From: Pleomorphomonas oryzae DSM 16300 | GTDB lineage: Bacteria > Pseudomonadota > Alphaproteobacteria > Rhizobiales > Pleomorphomonadaceae | Length of the DNA stretch: 64,000 nucleotides | Direction of reading: 5' to 3' | Assembly: GCF_000422965.1 (NCBI RefSeq) | Contig: NZ_AUHB01000006.1 | Span: 186,001 to 250,000, forward strand | Part shown: positions 19,211 to 27,472 of the stretch, one piece after another | How the letters are laid out: every line of letters starts with the position of its first letter | Position numbering within the stretch: position 1 is the stretch's first letter | Notes under the pieces: generated by a model | The model's database searches: none | Told to the model about the DNA's origin: nothing | What the model saw: only the letters and a program-made list of their open reading frames with translations | Position numbers and translations under genes: made by a program

Positions 19211-19255
19211 AATGACAAAAGCGCCCAGGCAATCAAGCCATGTGGGCGCTTATCA
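19211..19255 (-). terminator. Terminator of DUF3563 copy 2
   Basis: On the minus strand AAGCGCCCA (19251-19243) pairs with TGGGCGCTT (19227-19219), with an inner GGC/GCC pairing in the loop, and is followed by TTGTCATTTT. The same stem start (AAGCGC) and the same TTTGTCAT tail occur at the terminator of copy 3, suggesting that gene and terminator were duplicated together. Confidence 0.8.
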
Positions 19256-19378
19256 GGAGGGGCAGGAAACTGAACTCCCATATAACCTCGGCGCTGGGGT
19301 TCGCCGGGTTGTCTTCATTCCGCAAACGCCGGCACCATAGTGCGCCAGCGATATTCTCTTATCTATCAGCCGGTTATT

Positions 19379-19534
19379 TCAAAGACCGAGGTTCCGATTA
19401 CGACGGAACAGACCCCGATCGACTTCGCGCTGACGAAGTTCCAGGTCGATGCGATCACCGGCCTCGTTGAGATAGGCAGCCTCGCGTTCGGAGGTGCTGA
19501 CGGAGCGGAGGGCCTTCTTCAGGGTACCAAACAT
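19379..19534 (-). CDS. DUF3563 small protein, copy 2
   Basis: A 51-residue protein begins MFGTLKKALRSVSTSEREAA and continues YLNEAGDRIDLELRQREVDR, ending GLFRRNRNLGL. It shares most of the core with copies 1 and 3. The N-terminus is basic and the middle forms one charged helix. AAAGGAT precedes the ATG. A terminator lies about 130 bases beyond the stop. Function is unknown; the small size, high charge and multiple copies resemble stress-related micro-proteins, but nothing in the sequence proves that. Confidence 0.85.
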   Translation of the reverse strand: MFGTLKKALRSVSTSEREAAYLNEAGDRIDLELRQREVDRGLFRRNRNLGL

Positions 19535-19749
19535 AGCTGCATCCTTTCTCTGGGTGCCGCCGGGATCATCATCGTTCCGGCGTTCGTTTCTTGCTCTTGC
19601 GAGTTAAAACATAGCTATTTCTGCTAACCGTACCAGCGCGTATATCGCAACACCGCCATGCACCACATGGGAACCGATCTGTAGATTATCTATAGCTGTC
19701 TTTCAGATAAACTATCGAAGTCGCAAGCAACAAATGCCACGGGCCCGAA

Positions 19750-19792
19750 CATGACAAAGCGCTCCGGCCGTTCAGGCCACGGAGCGCTTACA
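19750..19792 (-). terminator. Terminator of DUF3563 copy 3
   Basis: On the minus strand AAGCGCTCC (19789-19781) pairs with GGAGCGCTT (19765-19757), with an inner GGCC/GGCC pairing, then TTTGTCAT follows. It is a close relative of the terminator of copy 2. Confidence 0.8.
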
Positions 19793-19838
19793 CGTCATGC
19801 TCGTCTCGGTTAGCACCCGCCTCTCAGCGGGCTACCGA

Positions 19839-20000
19839 TCAAAGACCGAAAGGACCACGCCGGAACAGACCACGGTCGATTTCGCGTTGGCGATATTCGA
19901 GTTCGATGCGGTCACCGGCGGCGCTCAGGTAGCGCAACTCACGTTCCTCGGTGGTGGGGACATGCAGAGCGCGGGCGACCTTCTTCAGCGGACCAAACAT
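19839..20000 (-). CDS. DUF3563 small protein, copy 3
   Basis: A 53-residue protein begins MFGPLKKVARALHVPTTEER and continues ELRYLSAAGDRIELEYRQRE, ending IDRGLFRRGPFGL. It is closest to copy 2 in its N-terminus (MFG.LKK) and C-terminus (GL). The frame is open further upstream to 20081, but the ATG at 20000 aligns with the starts of the other copies and has GAGAGAAG upstream. A possible promoter with TTGGTC and an ATATAT element lies about 90 bases before the start. Function is unknown. Confidence 0.85.
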   Translation of the reverse strand: MFGPLKKVARALHVPTTEERELRYLSAAGDRIELEYRQREIDRGLFRRGPFGL

Positions 20001-20134
20001 GATTTTCACTTCTCTCAACGATACGAACCGGCAGCAATTACGTGTGCCCAACAGGAGCATCAGCGTCATCGCCCTGCCCACTCATATATACTTTCGTCGT
20101 AGAGGGACCAAGATCAGCCGCGCAAGCCAGCCAT

Positions 20135-20182
20135 GCGAAAAGCCTGAAATCGCGACATTATTTCTTCATGATCATTTCAGGC
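20135..20182 (-). terminator. Probable terminator of the tatD/MBL operon
   Basis: GCCTGAAAT at 20142-20150 and ATTTCAGGC at 20174-20182 form a perfect 9-bp inverted repeat around a 23-base loop. On the minus strand the stem is followed by TTTTCG, about 100 bases after the stop of the MBL gene. The long loop makes it weaker than the other terminators here. Confidence 0.55.
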
Positions 20183-20246
20183 AAATTTAAACGGATGGCG
20201 AAAACGTGGCGTGGCGGCCAATTTCCGTAACGTCGCCATATTCCGG

Positions 20247-21074
20247 TCAAACGGCCAGGTCGGCGACTTTGCCATTTTCGATCACCATGCCATCAAAGGA
20301 CGGCACCACCCCGGCCGGCAGGTCTGCCGACAGCGTCCGATAGTCGAGATCATGATGCATGTGGGTGAGGACGATCAGCTGGGCGCCAACCCTCTGGCCA
20401 GCCTCGATGGCCTGATCGACGGAAAAATGACTGACGTGCGGCCGATAGCGCAACGCATCGACAATGAACACGTCGGCGCCCTCAATGATCGGCCAGCTTT
20501 CCTCAGGAATGGCGCTGACATCCGAGGAATAGGCGAGCCCTCCGAAGCGATATCCGATACTTTGGATGTCGCCGTGCGTCTGCGCATAGGGGATCACCTC
20601 GATGGGCCCACCTTTACCGCTGATCGAGAAGGCCACACCCACATTGACGCGATGTTCTGAAACAATGGGTGGATAGCCTGAGCCCAGGGGTGTTTCAAAA
20701 CAATAGCCGAACGCGTCTTTCAGCCGAGCCGCCGTTGCCTCGTCGGCATAAACCGGCACGCGATGGCCGCTGTTATGGAAGAATTGTCGAAGCTCGTCGA
20801 TGCCGTGGATGTGGTCAGCATGCGAGTGGGTATAGACCACCGCGTCGGCCTCGCCGACCCCTGCCCGGAGTACCTGCTCGCGAAAGTCAGGACCGGTATC
20901 GACGATGATGCGGGTAATACCTCCATCCTCGCCGATGCGCTCGACCATCAACGAGGACCGCAGACGGCGGTTCCGCGGCTCTTTCGGATCGCAGGCACCC
21001 CAATCATTGCCGATGCGCGGCACGCCGGGCGAAGCGCCGCAGCCGAGAACGGTAAAGCGCATGCGGCCGGTCAT
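20247..21074 (-). CDS. PhnP-like metallo-beta-lactamase fold hydrolase
   Basis: The 275-residue protein starts with MRFTVLGCGASPGVPRIGND, the usual N-terminus of this group, five codons after the ATG at 21074. The two-metal site is THSHADHIHGIDEL, with further ligands in YAQTHGD, YSSDVS and LTHMHHD. CDPKEPRNRRLRSSLMVE matches the PhnP-like phosphodiesterase family. The likely reaction is hydrolysis of a (cyclic) phosphodiester, with the substrate unknown. Its start overlaps the stop of tatD by ATGA, so translation is coupled. In many alphaproteobacteria this pair follows holB and metG; those genes are not here. Confidence 0.88.
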   Translation of the reverse strand: MTGRMRFTVLGCGASPGVPRIGNDWGACDPKEPRNRRLRSSLMVERIGEDGGITRIIVDTGPDFREQVLRAGVGEADAVVYTHSHADHIHGIDELRQFFHNSGHRVPVYADEATAARLKDAFGYCFETPLGSGYPPIVSEHRVNVGVAFSISGKGGPIEVIPYAQTHGDIQSIGYRFGGLAYSSDVSAIPEESWPIIEGADVFIVDALRYRPHVSHFSVDQAIEAGQRVGAQLIVLTHMHHDLDYRTLSADLPAGVVPSFDGMVIENGKVADLAV

Positions 21075-21862
21075 GACGCAAACACCTCGCGTGGCACCTT
21101 GGCGAACAGCCGGGCAAAATTGGCCGTCGTGGTCGCCGCCATTTCGTCAGGCGCGACGCCCTTCACCTCGGCCAGCACCTTGGCTGTGTGGGCCACGTAG
21201 GCCGGCTCATTGCGCTTGCCGCGCCAGGGCAGCGGCGCCAGATAGGGCGCGTCGGTCTCGACCAGTAGGCGATCCATGGGCACGTCACGGGCAATCGCCC
21301 TGAGATCATCGGAACGCTTGAAGGTCAGAATGCCGGAGAAGGAGAAGAAGGCGCCGAGCGCCACCGCCCGCTCCATCAACTCGCGGCCCGACGAGAAGCA
21401 ATGCAGCAGGATCGGGAAAGCGCCTTTCGCCGTCTCCTCCTCCAGAATAGAGGCCATGTCGTCGTCGGCATCGCGCGAATGAATGCAGATCGGCAGGCCG
21501 GTCATCCGTGCCGCGGCAATATGCCGGCGGAAGACCTCGGCCTGGACATCGCGCGGCGCGGAATCGTAGAAATAGTCGAGGCCGGCCTCACCTATGCCGA
21601 TCACTTTGGGATGGGCTGCGAGCTCGACCAGCTCTTCGGTCTTAACGTCCGCTTCCTTCTCTGCCTCATGCGGATGAGTGCCCACCGTGCAGTAGACCTG
21701 GCGATGCGCCTCGGCGATGGCCCGCACGGTGCCAAAGTCGCGAATGCGCGTGCCGATGGTCACCATAAGCCGTACGTCAGCCGCCTCCGCGCGAGCGATG
21801 AGCGCGTCGGTCTCGCCGGCGAAATCGGAAAAATCGAGATGGCAATGGCTGTCGACGATCAT
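21071..21862 (-). CDS. tatD: TatD family metal-dependent deoxyribonuclease
   Basis: The product from the ATG at 21862 is 263 residues, starting MIVDSHCHLDFSDFAGE, the standard TatD N-terminus with the HxH metal ligands. IGEAGLDYFYDSAPRDVQ, CIHSRDADDDM, LLHCFSSG and LVETDAPYLAPLPWRGKRNEP complete the metal and phosphate site. TatD proteins are 3'-5' exonucleases involved in DNA repair or turnover. The frame is open 13 codons further to an ATG at 21901, which has GAGCGG upstream; that start would add a non-conserved stretch, so the shorter form was preferred but is not certain. It is coupled to the downstream MBL gene. Confidence 0.9.
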   Translation of the reverse strand: MIVDSHCHLDFSDFAGETDALIARAEAADVRLMVTIGTRIRDFGTVRAIAEAHRQVYCTVGTHPHEAEKEADVKTEELVELAAHPKVIGIGEAGLDYFYDSAPRDVQAEVFRRHIAAARMTGLPICIHSRDADDDMASILEEETAKGAFPILLHCFSSGRELMERAVALGAFFSFSGILTFKRSDDLRAIARDVPMDRLLVETDAPYLAPLPWRGKRNEPAYVAHTAKVLAEVKGVAPDEMAATTTANFARLFAKVPREVFAS

Positions 21863-22131
21863 TGTATCTGAACGCAAAAAGACGAAGGATCGTTCCGACA
21901 TAACCGCTCACAGGATCGCTGTCGAGCAGCGGTAACGGTCGGGCAGATGCGCGCCGCGCGCCGGTCGTCATAAAATCCTCACCTACGGCAACTAGAAAAG
22001 CTGCGGTTGCGGCAAGCATTCGGTCGCTCAACCGTACATTTGATTTATGGTATCTGACAGTCGTCGGCCTTTTCGCCGGCCAGATTTCTGGGCGCCTCCG
22101 GGCGTCCATTTTTTTGGATGATCCCCTGCAC

Positions 22132-22170
22132 ATCCGCCTACCCGAAAAGTCTGCAACTTTTCGGGCGGAT
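22132..22170. repeat. RIME/REP-like palindromic repeat, copy 1
   Basis: CCGAAAAGT and ACTTTTCGG form a perfect 9-bp stem around CTGCA, enclosed by ATCCGC at the left end and GCGGAT at the right end. A near-identical copy lies 53 bases downstream. Palindromes built on CCGAAAA..TTTTCGG are widespread in intergenic DNA of Hyphomicrobiales, where they are called RIME or REP-like elements. It lies between tatD and recG, which are divergent. Confidence 0.75.
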
Positions 22171-22184
22171 GAATCTCCTCGCGC

Positions 22185-22223
22185 ATCCACCTATCCGAAA
22201 AGTCTGCAACTTTTCGGGCGGAT
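22185..22223. repeat. RIME/REP-like palindromic repeat, copy 2
   Basis: This copy shares the CCGAAAAGT-CTGCA-ACTTTTCGG core and GCGGAT right end of copy 1. The left arm differs at two bases (ATCCACCTAT instead of ATCCGCCTAC). It ends only 18 bases before the recG start codon, so a hairpin here would sit in or next to the recG leader. Confidence 0.75.
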
Positions 22224-22241
22224 GCCATAACATCCCTCGCC

Positions 22242-24353
22242 ATGCGTCCCGACATTCTCAATCCACTGTTTCAACCCCTCACCTCGCTTCCCGGCGTCGG
22301 CCCGCGTACCGCACCCAAGCTTGAGAAACTGGTCGGTCCCGGCGGAGAGACGGCACGTGGCGCGGTGGTCCTCGATCTGCTGTTCCACATACCGACCGGC
22401 CTGATCGACCGGAGCCACGAAGCGCTGGTCGATTCGGCGCCCGAGGGGGCGATCGTGACGCTCCGCGTGCACGTCGATCGTCACCGTCCGGCACCGCCGC
22501 AGTCGCGGGCGCCCTATCGCATCACCGTCCACGATGAGAGCGGCGAGCTTACCATCACCTACTTCCGCGCCGACAAGGGCTGGCTCGAGAAGCTCTATCC
22601 TCTGGGGGAGACGGTACTCATTTCAGGCCGCATCGAGCGATTCAACGGCGCGCCGCAGATGAGCCATCCCGACCACGTGGTTCTGGAGGCTGAGGCCGAC
22701 AAGCTGCCGCGGCTCGAACCGGTCTATCCGATGACCGAAGGCATCGGCGGCCGGCTGCTGTCCAAGCTCGCCGAGGCGGCACTCGCGCGCCTGCCGGAAC
22801 TGCCGGAATGGCTCGATGAAGCGCATCGCCGCCGCGAGGGCTGGCCTTCCTTTGCCGACGCTCTGCGCTTCTTGCACAGGCCGGAAGCCGCTGAGGAACC
22901 CGACCAGCCGAGCCCCGCCCTCACCCGCCTGGCCTATGATGAGCTGCTCGCCAATCAGCTGGCCCTCGCCCTGGTCAGGCGCCAGCTCAAGGGCGTGGCC
23001 AGCCGGCCGCGATTGCCGACCGGCGACATCGCCAGTCGTCTTCGCGCCGCCCTTCCCTTTCGTCTGACCGCATCGCAGGAGACGGCCATCGCCGAAACTG
23101 TTGCCGACCTCTCCGCGCCCTCGCGCATGGTACGGCTCATCCAGGGCGATGTCGGCTCGGGGAAGACCATGGTGGCTCTGTTCGCAGCTGCGGCCGCCGT
23201 CGAGGCCGGGGGTCAAGTGGCGGTCATGGCACCAACCGAATTGCTCGCCCGCCAGCATGCCCGATCCATGTCGAACCTCGCCGAGGCCGCCGGCCTCAGG
23301 CTCGCTCTTCTGACCGGCGCCGACAAGACAAAGGGCAAGCGGGAAACGCTGGAGCGGATCGCCGCTGGCGAGGTCGATATCGTCGTAGGCACGCATGCAC
23401 TGTTCCAGTCGGCAGTGGAGTTTCGCAACCTGACGCTGGCCGTCGTCGACGAGCAACATCGATTTGGCGTCCACCAGCGGCTGGCGCTGTCGGCCAAAGG
23501 GCCGACCACCGACCTGCTCGTCATGACGGCGACGCCGATCCCGCGCACCCTGATGCTCGCCTATTTCGGCGATATGGACGTCTCCCGCCTGACCGAGAAG
23601 CCGGCCGGGCGGAAGCCGATCGCGACGGTGACCGTGCCTCAGGAACGCATTGGTGAGATCGTCGGCCGGATCGCCTCGGCGATCCGCCTGGAAGGTGCCA
23701 AGGTCTATTGGGTTTGCCCGCTGGTCGAAGAAAGCGAGAACATCGATCTTGCAGCCGCCGAAGAACGCTACGCCGACCTCCGGCAGCACTTCGGTGACGA
23801 CGTAGCGCTCGTCCATGGCCGCATGAAAGCGGCCGAGAAGGACGCCGCCATGGCCCGCTTCAAGGCCGGCGAAGCGCATATCCTGGTGGCGACCACGGTC
23901 ATCGAGGTGGGTGTGGACGTCCCGGACGCCACCATCATGGTGATCGAGCACGCCGAGCGTTTCGGCCTTGCCCAGCTGCATCAGTTGCGTGGTCGAGTCG
24001 GACGCGGCGACAAATCGTCGGCTTGCGTGCTGCTCTACAAGGGACCGCTCGGCGAGACGGCCAAGGCACGCCTCAGCGTGATGCGCGATACCGAGGACGG
24101 CTTCCGCATCGCCGAAGAGGATCTGAAGCTCCGGGGCGGAGGTGAGCTGCTCGGCACCCGCCAAAGCGGGCTGCCCGGCTTCCGTTTCGTTCGCGCCGAG
24201 CACCACGGCCCGCTGATGGAAACGGCCCGCGATGACGCGGCTCTGTTGCTCACCCGCGATGCCGGCCTCGCCGGCCCGCGCGGCGAGGCGCTGCGACTGT
24301 TGCTCTATTTGTTCGGCCGCGACGAAGCCGTGCGGCTGATCCGCGCCGGCTGA
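22242..24353 (+). CDS. recG: ATP-dependent DNA helicase RecG
   Basis: The 703-residue protein remodels stalled replication forks and Holliday junctions. The N-terminal wedge domain carries LTSLPGVGPRTAPKLEKL and an OB fold (about 60-170). Helicase motifs follow: Walker A QGDVGSGKTMVAL near residue 300, VMAPTELLARQHA, the DEQH box VVDEQHRFGVHQR, TATPIPRTL, VHGRMKAAEKDAAM, ATTVIEVGVDVPDA and QLRGRVGRG. The C-terminal RecG motif GFRIAEEDLKLRGGGELLGTRQSG is present. There is no strong ribosome-binding site; the start immediately follows two palindromic repeats. Length is normal. Confidence 0.96.
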   Translation: MRPDILNPLFQPLTSLPGVGPRTAPKLEKLVGPGGETARGAVVLDLLFHIPTGLIDRSHEALVDSAPEGAIVTLRVHVDRHRPAPPQSRAPYRITVHDESGELTITYFRADKGWLEKLYPLGETVLISGRIERFNGAPQMSHPDHVVLEAEADKLPRLEPVYPMTEGIGGRLLSKLAEAALARLPELPEWLDEAHRRREGWPSFADALRFLHRPEAAEEPDQPSPALTRLAYDELLANQLALALVRRQLKGVASRPRLPTGDIASRLRAALPFRLTASQETAIAETVADLSAPSRMVRLIQGDVGSGKTMVALFAAAAAVEAGGQVAVMAPTELLARQHARSMSNLAEAAGLRLALLTGADKTKGKRETLERIAAGEVDIVVGTHALFQSAVEFRNLTLAVVDEQHRFGVHQRLALSAKGPTTDLLVMTATPIPRTLMLAYFGDMDVSRLTEKPAGRKPIATVTVPQERIGEIVGRIASAIRLEGAKVYWVCPLVEESENIDLAAAEERYADLRQHFGDDVALVHGRMKAAEKDAAMARFKAGEAHILVATTVIEVGVDVPDATIMVIEHAERFGLAQLHQLRGRVGRGDKSSACVLLYKGPLGETAKARLSVMRDTEDGFRIAEEDLKLRGGGELLGTRQSGLPGFRFVRAEHHGPLMETARDDAALLLTRDAGLAGPRGEALRLLLYLFGRDEAVRLIRAG

Positions 24354-24363
24354 GCGCTCAAGG

Positions 24364-25293
24364 TCAGCGTTCGCCTTCGGCCCGAACTTCGCTTGCCACG
24401 TCGCGAATGGCGGCCATCATCAGCTCGGCGCCCAACGTAAGGGAGGCCCCAGAGCGAACGATCAGCCCCAGCGGCCCGAAAGTGTCGGACGTATCGACCG
24501 GCAACTCGCGCAATGTACCGGCGGCGATGTCGCCGACCACCTCGCCATAATGGGCGATCCAGATGGCGTCGCTCGCAGTGGCGAACGCCCGGCCGAACAC
24601 CGTCGACACCGTGTCGATACGCCGCAGCTGTGGACCCACGGCGAGGCGAATCAACAGCTCGACGGCGTGATCGTGGATGGTCGAACCAGGTGGCGGCACC
24701 AGCACGACATAATCGGAGAGACGCCCGAGCCCTGCCCCTTGGGCAAACAGCGGGTGCTCCCGTCGTGCCACCACGGCCACGCGCTCGGTATAGAGATGCT
24801 CGAAGCCAAGGCCGACCATGCTGGCGGGCGAGCCCATGCGTCCGAGCGCGAAATCGAGCTCGCCAGCCTTCAGCTGGTTGAGAATGGAGAGATTATCGGC
24901 GGTTATGATCTGCGGCGTCGTGCCGACGCTGGTGCCAAGAAAACGAGCCACCGCTTCGGGCAGAACACGCGACGAGGCCGAGGCGAGCGCGCCCACGCGA
25001 ACAATCGACGCCCCCTGCTTCAATGCCAGCTCGACCGACTCGACGCCCTGACGCAGCGCAGCGATCGAAGCGCTGGCAAAACGCAGAAAAACCTCGCCGT
25101 AATAGGAGAGAACCACAGACCGGTGGCTGCGATCGAACAGCTCCACGCCCAGAATTTCCTCGAGCTCACGGATGGTTTTCGACACGGCCGGTTGGCTGAT
25201 GGATAGCGATACTGCAGCCTTGCCGATGCTCTTGAGGCGGGCCACTTCCACAAAAGAACTCAGATGCCTATGTTTGATGCGGTTCTCGATCAC
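24364..25293 (-). CDS. LysR-type regulator, PcaQ-like
   Basis: The 309-residue protein starts at a GTG (25293) with AGAGGG upstream; the long frame upstream of it is not conserved in character. The HTH region reads RIKHRHLSSFVEVARLKSIG followed by KAAVSLSISQPAVSKTIREL, very close to PcaQ, the activator of protocatechuate catabolism genes in rhizobia. The effector domain ([28 protein letters not shown]) fits too. No pca genes lie beside it, so it may be a paralogue with other targets or act at a distance. It is convergent with recG (10-base gap). Confidence 0.85.
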   Translation of the reverse strand: MIENRIKHRHLSSFVEVARLKSIGKAAVSLSISQPAVSKTIRELEEILGVELFDRSHRSVVLSYYGEVFLRFASASIAALRQGVESVELALKQGASIVRVGALASASSRVLPEAVARFLGTSVGTTPQIITADNLSILNQLKAGELDFALGRMGSPASMVGLGFEHLYTERVAVVARREHPLFAQGAGLGRLSDYVVLVPPPGSTIHDHAVELLIRLAVGPQLRRIDTVSTVFGRAFATASDAIWIAHYGEVVGDIAAGTLRELPVDTSDTFGPLGLIVRSGASLTLGAELMMAAIRDVASEVRAEGER

Positions 25294-25445
25294 GTCGGAC
25301 CCTCTATAACCGGCCGTTATGTAACGGGGCTTATGCCCGCTCTGCCATGACACATTGGTCGAGTCCGTGGCCGCCCTCATCAGTAATAGGTGGTAGGATG
25401 GTCCGAAAGCTACCGCCGACCGAGGCAATTATCCGAGGAGTGCCC

Positions 25446-26105
25446 ATGCAGAAAACCAAGCTCCATCTCGACGTCATCGCCGATGTCGTCTGTCCCTGGT
25501 GCTTCCTCGGCAAACGCCGGCTCGACGCGGCGATTGCCGACCTTGACGACCTCGATATTGAGGTCCGCTATCGGCCGTTCCAGCTCGATCCAACCATTCC
25601 CCCGGATGGAATCGAACGCGAAGAATACATCATCGGCAAGTTCGGCAGCGCCGATGCGCTGGATGAGGCGCACGCCCGCCTCTTCAGTCTCGGCGCTGAC
25701 GTCGGCATCACCTATGCCTTCGATCTCATCGAAAAGACGCCCAACACGCTCGATGCCCATCGCCTCGTCCGTTGGGCCGCGGCGGAAGGCCTGGCAGATC
25801 CTATGATCGAGAGGCTGTTTTCGCTGTTCTTTGAAGAAGGCGCCGACCTCACAAATGCCGAAACGCTCGTCGCCGCAGCCGAAGAGGTCGGCCTCGACGG
25901 CGATGAAGTGACCATGAAGCTCGAAGATGGCGTGGACCTTGATGCGGTAAAGGCCGACATCGCCCATGCCGGCCGAATGGGCATCACCGGCGTGCCGACC
26001 GTCGTTGTTGAGAACAAATTTGCCATTTCCGGCGCCCAGACATCGGAAGTCCTGGTTGACGCCCTGCGACGGATCGCGGCGGAACTCGGCGCAACGGAAG
26101 CCTGA
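25446..26105 (+). CDS. DsbA-family oxidoreductase, FrnE-like
   Basis: The 219-residue protein has a thioredoxin fold with the active site VCPWCFLGKRRL near residue 15, a long helical insertion, and the cis-Pro loop GITGVPTVVVENKFAISGAQ near the C-terminus. This is the cytoplasmic FrnE/HCCA-isomerase-like subgroup of DsbA proteins, tied to polyketide biosynthesis in Streptomyces and oxidative stress elsewhere. No signal peptide is seen. The ATG at 25446 has GAGGAG upstream; the frame extends further but without conservation. It ends in a strong terminator shared with glpX. Confidence 0.9.
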   Translation: MQKTKLHLDVIADVVCPWCFLGKRRLDAAIADLDDLDIEVRYRPFQLDPTIPPDGIEREEYIIGKFGSADALDEAHARLFSLGADVGITYAFDLIEKTPNTLDAHRLVRWAAAEGLADPMIERLFSLFFEEGADLTNAETLVAAAEEVGLDGDEVTMKLEDGVDLDAVKADIAHAGRMGITGVPTVVVENKFAISGAQTSEVLVDALRRIAAELGATEA

Positions 26106-26109
26106 AACG

Positions 26110-26144
26110 ACAAAGGGGCGCCCGCACGGAGCGCCCCTTTTCGC
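26110..26144. terminator. Bidirectional terminator between dsbA-like gene and glpX
   Basis: AAAGGGGCGC at 26112-26121 and GCGCCCCTTT at 26131-26140 form a perfect stem with a nine-base loop, flanked by T on the right and A on the left. It serves both convergent genes. Confidence 0.85.
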
Positions 26145-26158
26145 GACCTACCGGCGCA

Positions 26159-27145
26159 TCAGATCGTATCGAACTTGTCGCGATCAATATGCTCGGCCTT
26201 GATGCGGCGGACCGTGCCGGTCCACGAGCGCATGACCACGGTATCCGTGATGATCTTGCCAGCCTTAAAGCGCACGCCGTCGAGCAGGTTGCCCTTGGTG
26301 ACGCCGGTCGCGGCAAACAGCACGTCTCCCTGGGCCATTTCTTCCATGGTGTACTTCTTGGTGACGTCCTCGATGCCCATGCGCTTGGCGCGCTCGATCT
26401 GTTCGGGACGGTTGATCATCAGCCGACCCTGCATCTGGCCGCCAAGGCAGCGCAGCGCCGCCGCAGCCAGCACGCCTTCGGGCGCTCCGCCGACACCGAG
26501 ATAGATGTCGATGCTGGTTTCTTCCGGATCGGTGGTCTGAATGATGCCGGCAATGTCGCCGTCGCCGATCAGGCGAATGGAAGCGCCAAGCCCGCGCACC
26601 TCGTCAATCAGCCGGGCATGACGCGGTCGGTCGAGAATGCAGGCGGTGATCGCCGACACCGGCACCCCCTTGGCCTTCGCCAGGGCACGAATGTTGTCGG
26701 TCGGCGTGGCGTCGAGATCGATGAGGCCGGCCGGAAATCCTGGACCGATGGCAATCTTGTCCATGTAGACGTCTGGCGCGTTCAACAGCCCACCCTGCTC
26801 GGCGATGGCAATGCACGCGAGCGAATTGGTCTGGTTCTTGGCGCACATCGTGGTGCCCTCGAGCGGATCGACGGCGATGTCCACGCGCGGTCCCTTACCA
26901 GTACCAACCTCTTCACCGATGTAGAGCATCGGCGCCTCATCACGTTCACCTTCGCCGATCATGATCGTGCCGTGAACCGGCAACTGATTGAGCTCGGCGC
27001 GCATGGCGTCCACTGCCGCCTGATCGGCGGCGCGCTCATCGCCGTGACCTCGCTGGCGGGCGGCAGCCATGGCCGTGCGCTCGGTAACCCGAACAACCTC
27101 GAGGGTTAGAATACGATCAAGAGAATTGGAGAATTTTTGCGACAT
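26159..27145 (-). CDS. glpX: Class II fructose-1,6-bisphosphatase
   Basis: The 328-residue enzyme converts fructose 1,6-bisphosphate to fructose 6-phosphate in gluconeogenesis. Family motifs are GTIMIGEGERDEAPMLYIGE, VDIAVDPLEGTTMCAKN (metal ligands), LIGDGDIAGII and YLGVGGAPEGVLAAAALRCL. Length fits GlpX. It lies downstream of hom on the same strand with 327 bases between, so it is probably transcribed separately. The only nearby purine-rich element is weak, so the ATG at 27145 was chosen because it begins the conserved protein. Confidence 0.95.
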   Translation of the reverse strand: MSQKFSNSLDRILTLEVVRVTERTAMAAARQRGHGDERAADQAAVDAMRAELNQLPVHGTIMIGEGERDEAPMLYIGEEVGTGKGPRVDIAVDPLEGTTMCAKNQTNSLACIAIAEQGGLLNAPDVYMDKIAIGPGFPAGLIDLDATPTDNIRALAKAKGVPVSAITACILDRPRHARLIDEVRGLGASIRLIGDGDIAGIIQTTDPEETSIDIYLGVGGAPEGVLAAAALRCLGGQMQGRLMINRPEQIERAKRMGIEDVTKKYTMEEMAQGDVLFAATGVTKGNLLDGVRFKAGKIITDTVVMRSWTGTVRRIKAEHIDRDKFDTI

Positions 27146-27472
27146 GAAACAACCCGCGGTTCGGACACTCGACCGAATTCGTCGCTGCGGCCAAAGGAGG
27201 TCTTGGGGCCGCGCGCGAACGGGGAGGGAAACCCGGTCGATACCTTAGCGAGGTAGGAAGAACCGACGATAGAGGTCAATGCGCCATAGGACGCAATACG
27301 GATGTTCCGCGAGTAGATTAACCATGCTGCCATCTGGCAAAGGTGCCGATACTTGGCGAAATACCGCCACTTATCGGCATTCTTAGCCCGCTTAACCATC
27401 AGACATGCAAAAAGTCGATAGCAGCATTCCCTAAGCGAGACCTGGAAATTAGCGGCGGCTCGACAGGGATGT
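27146..27472. other. Intergenic region between hom and glpX
   Basis: No gene was recognised. A 97-codon minus-strand frame (27106-27399) overlaps the 5' end of glpX and has no family character. The stretch should carry the glpX promoter. Confidence 0.4.

Noticed and set aside
22623-24206. 527-codon minus-strand frame antisense to recG
   Set aside because: Shadow of recG, whose helicase motifs are all intact on the plus strand.
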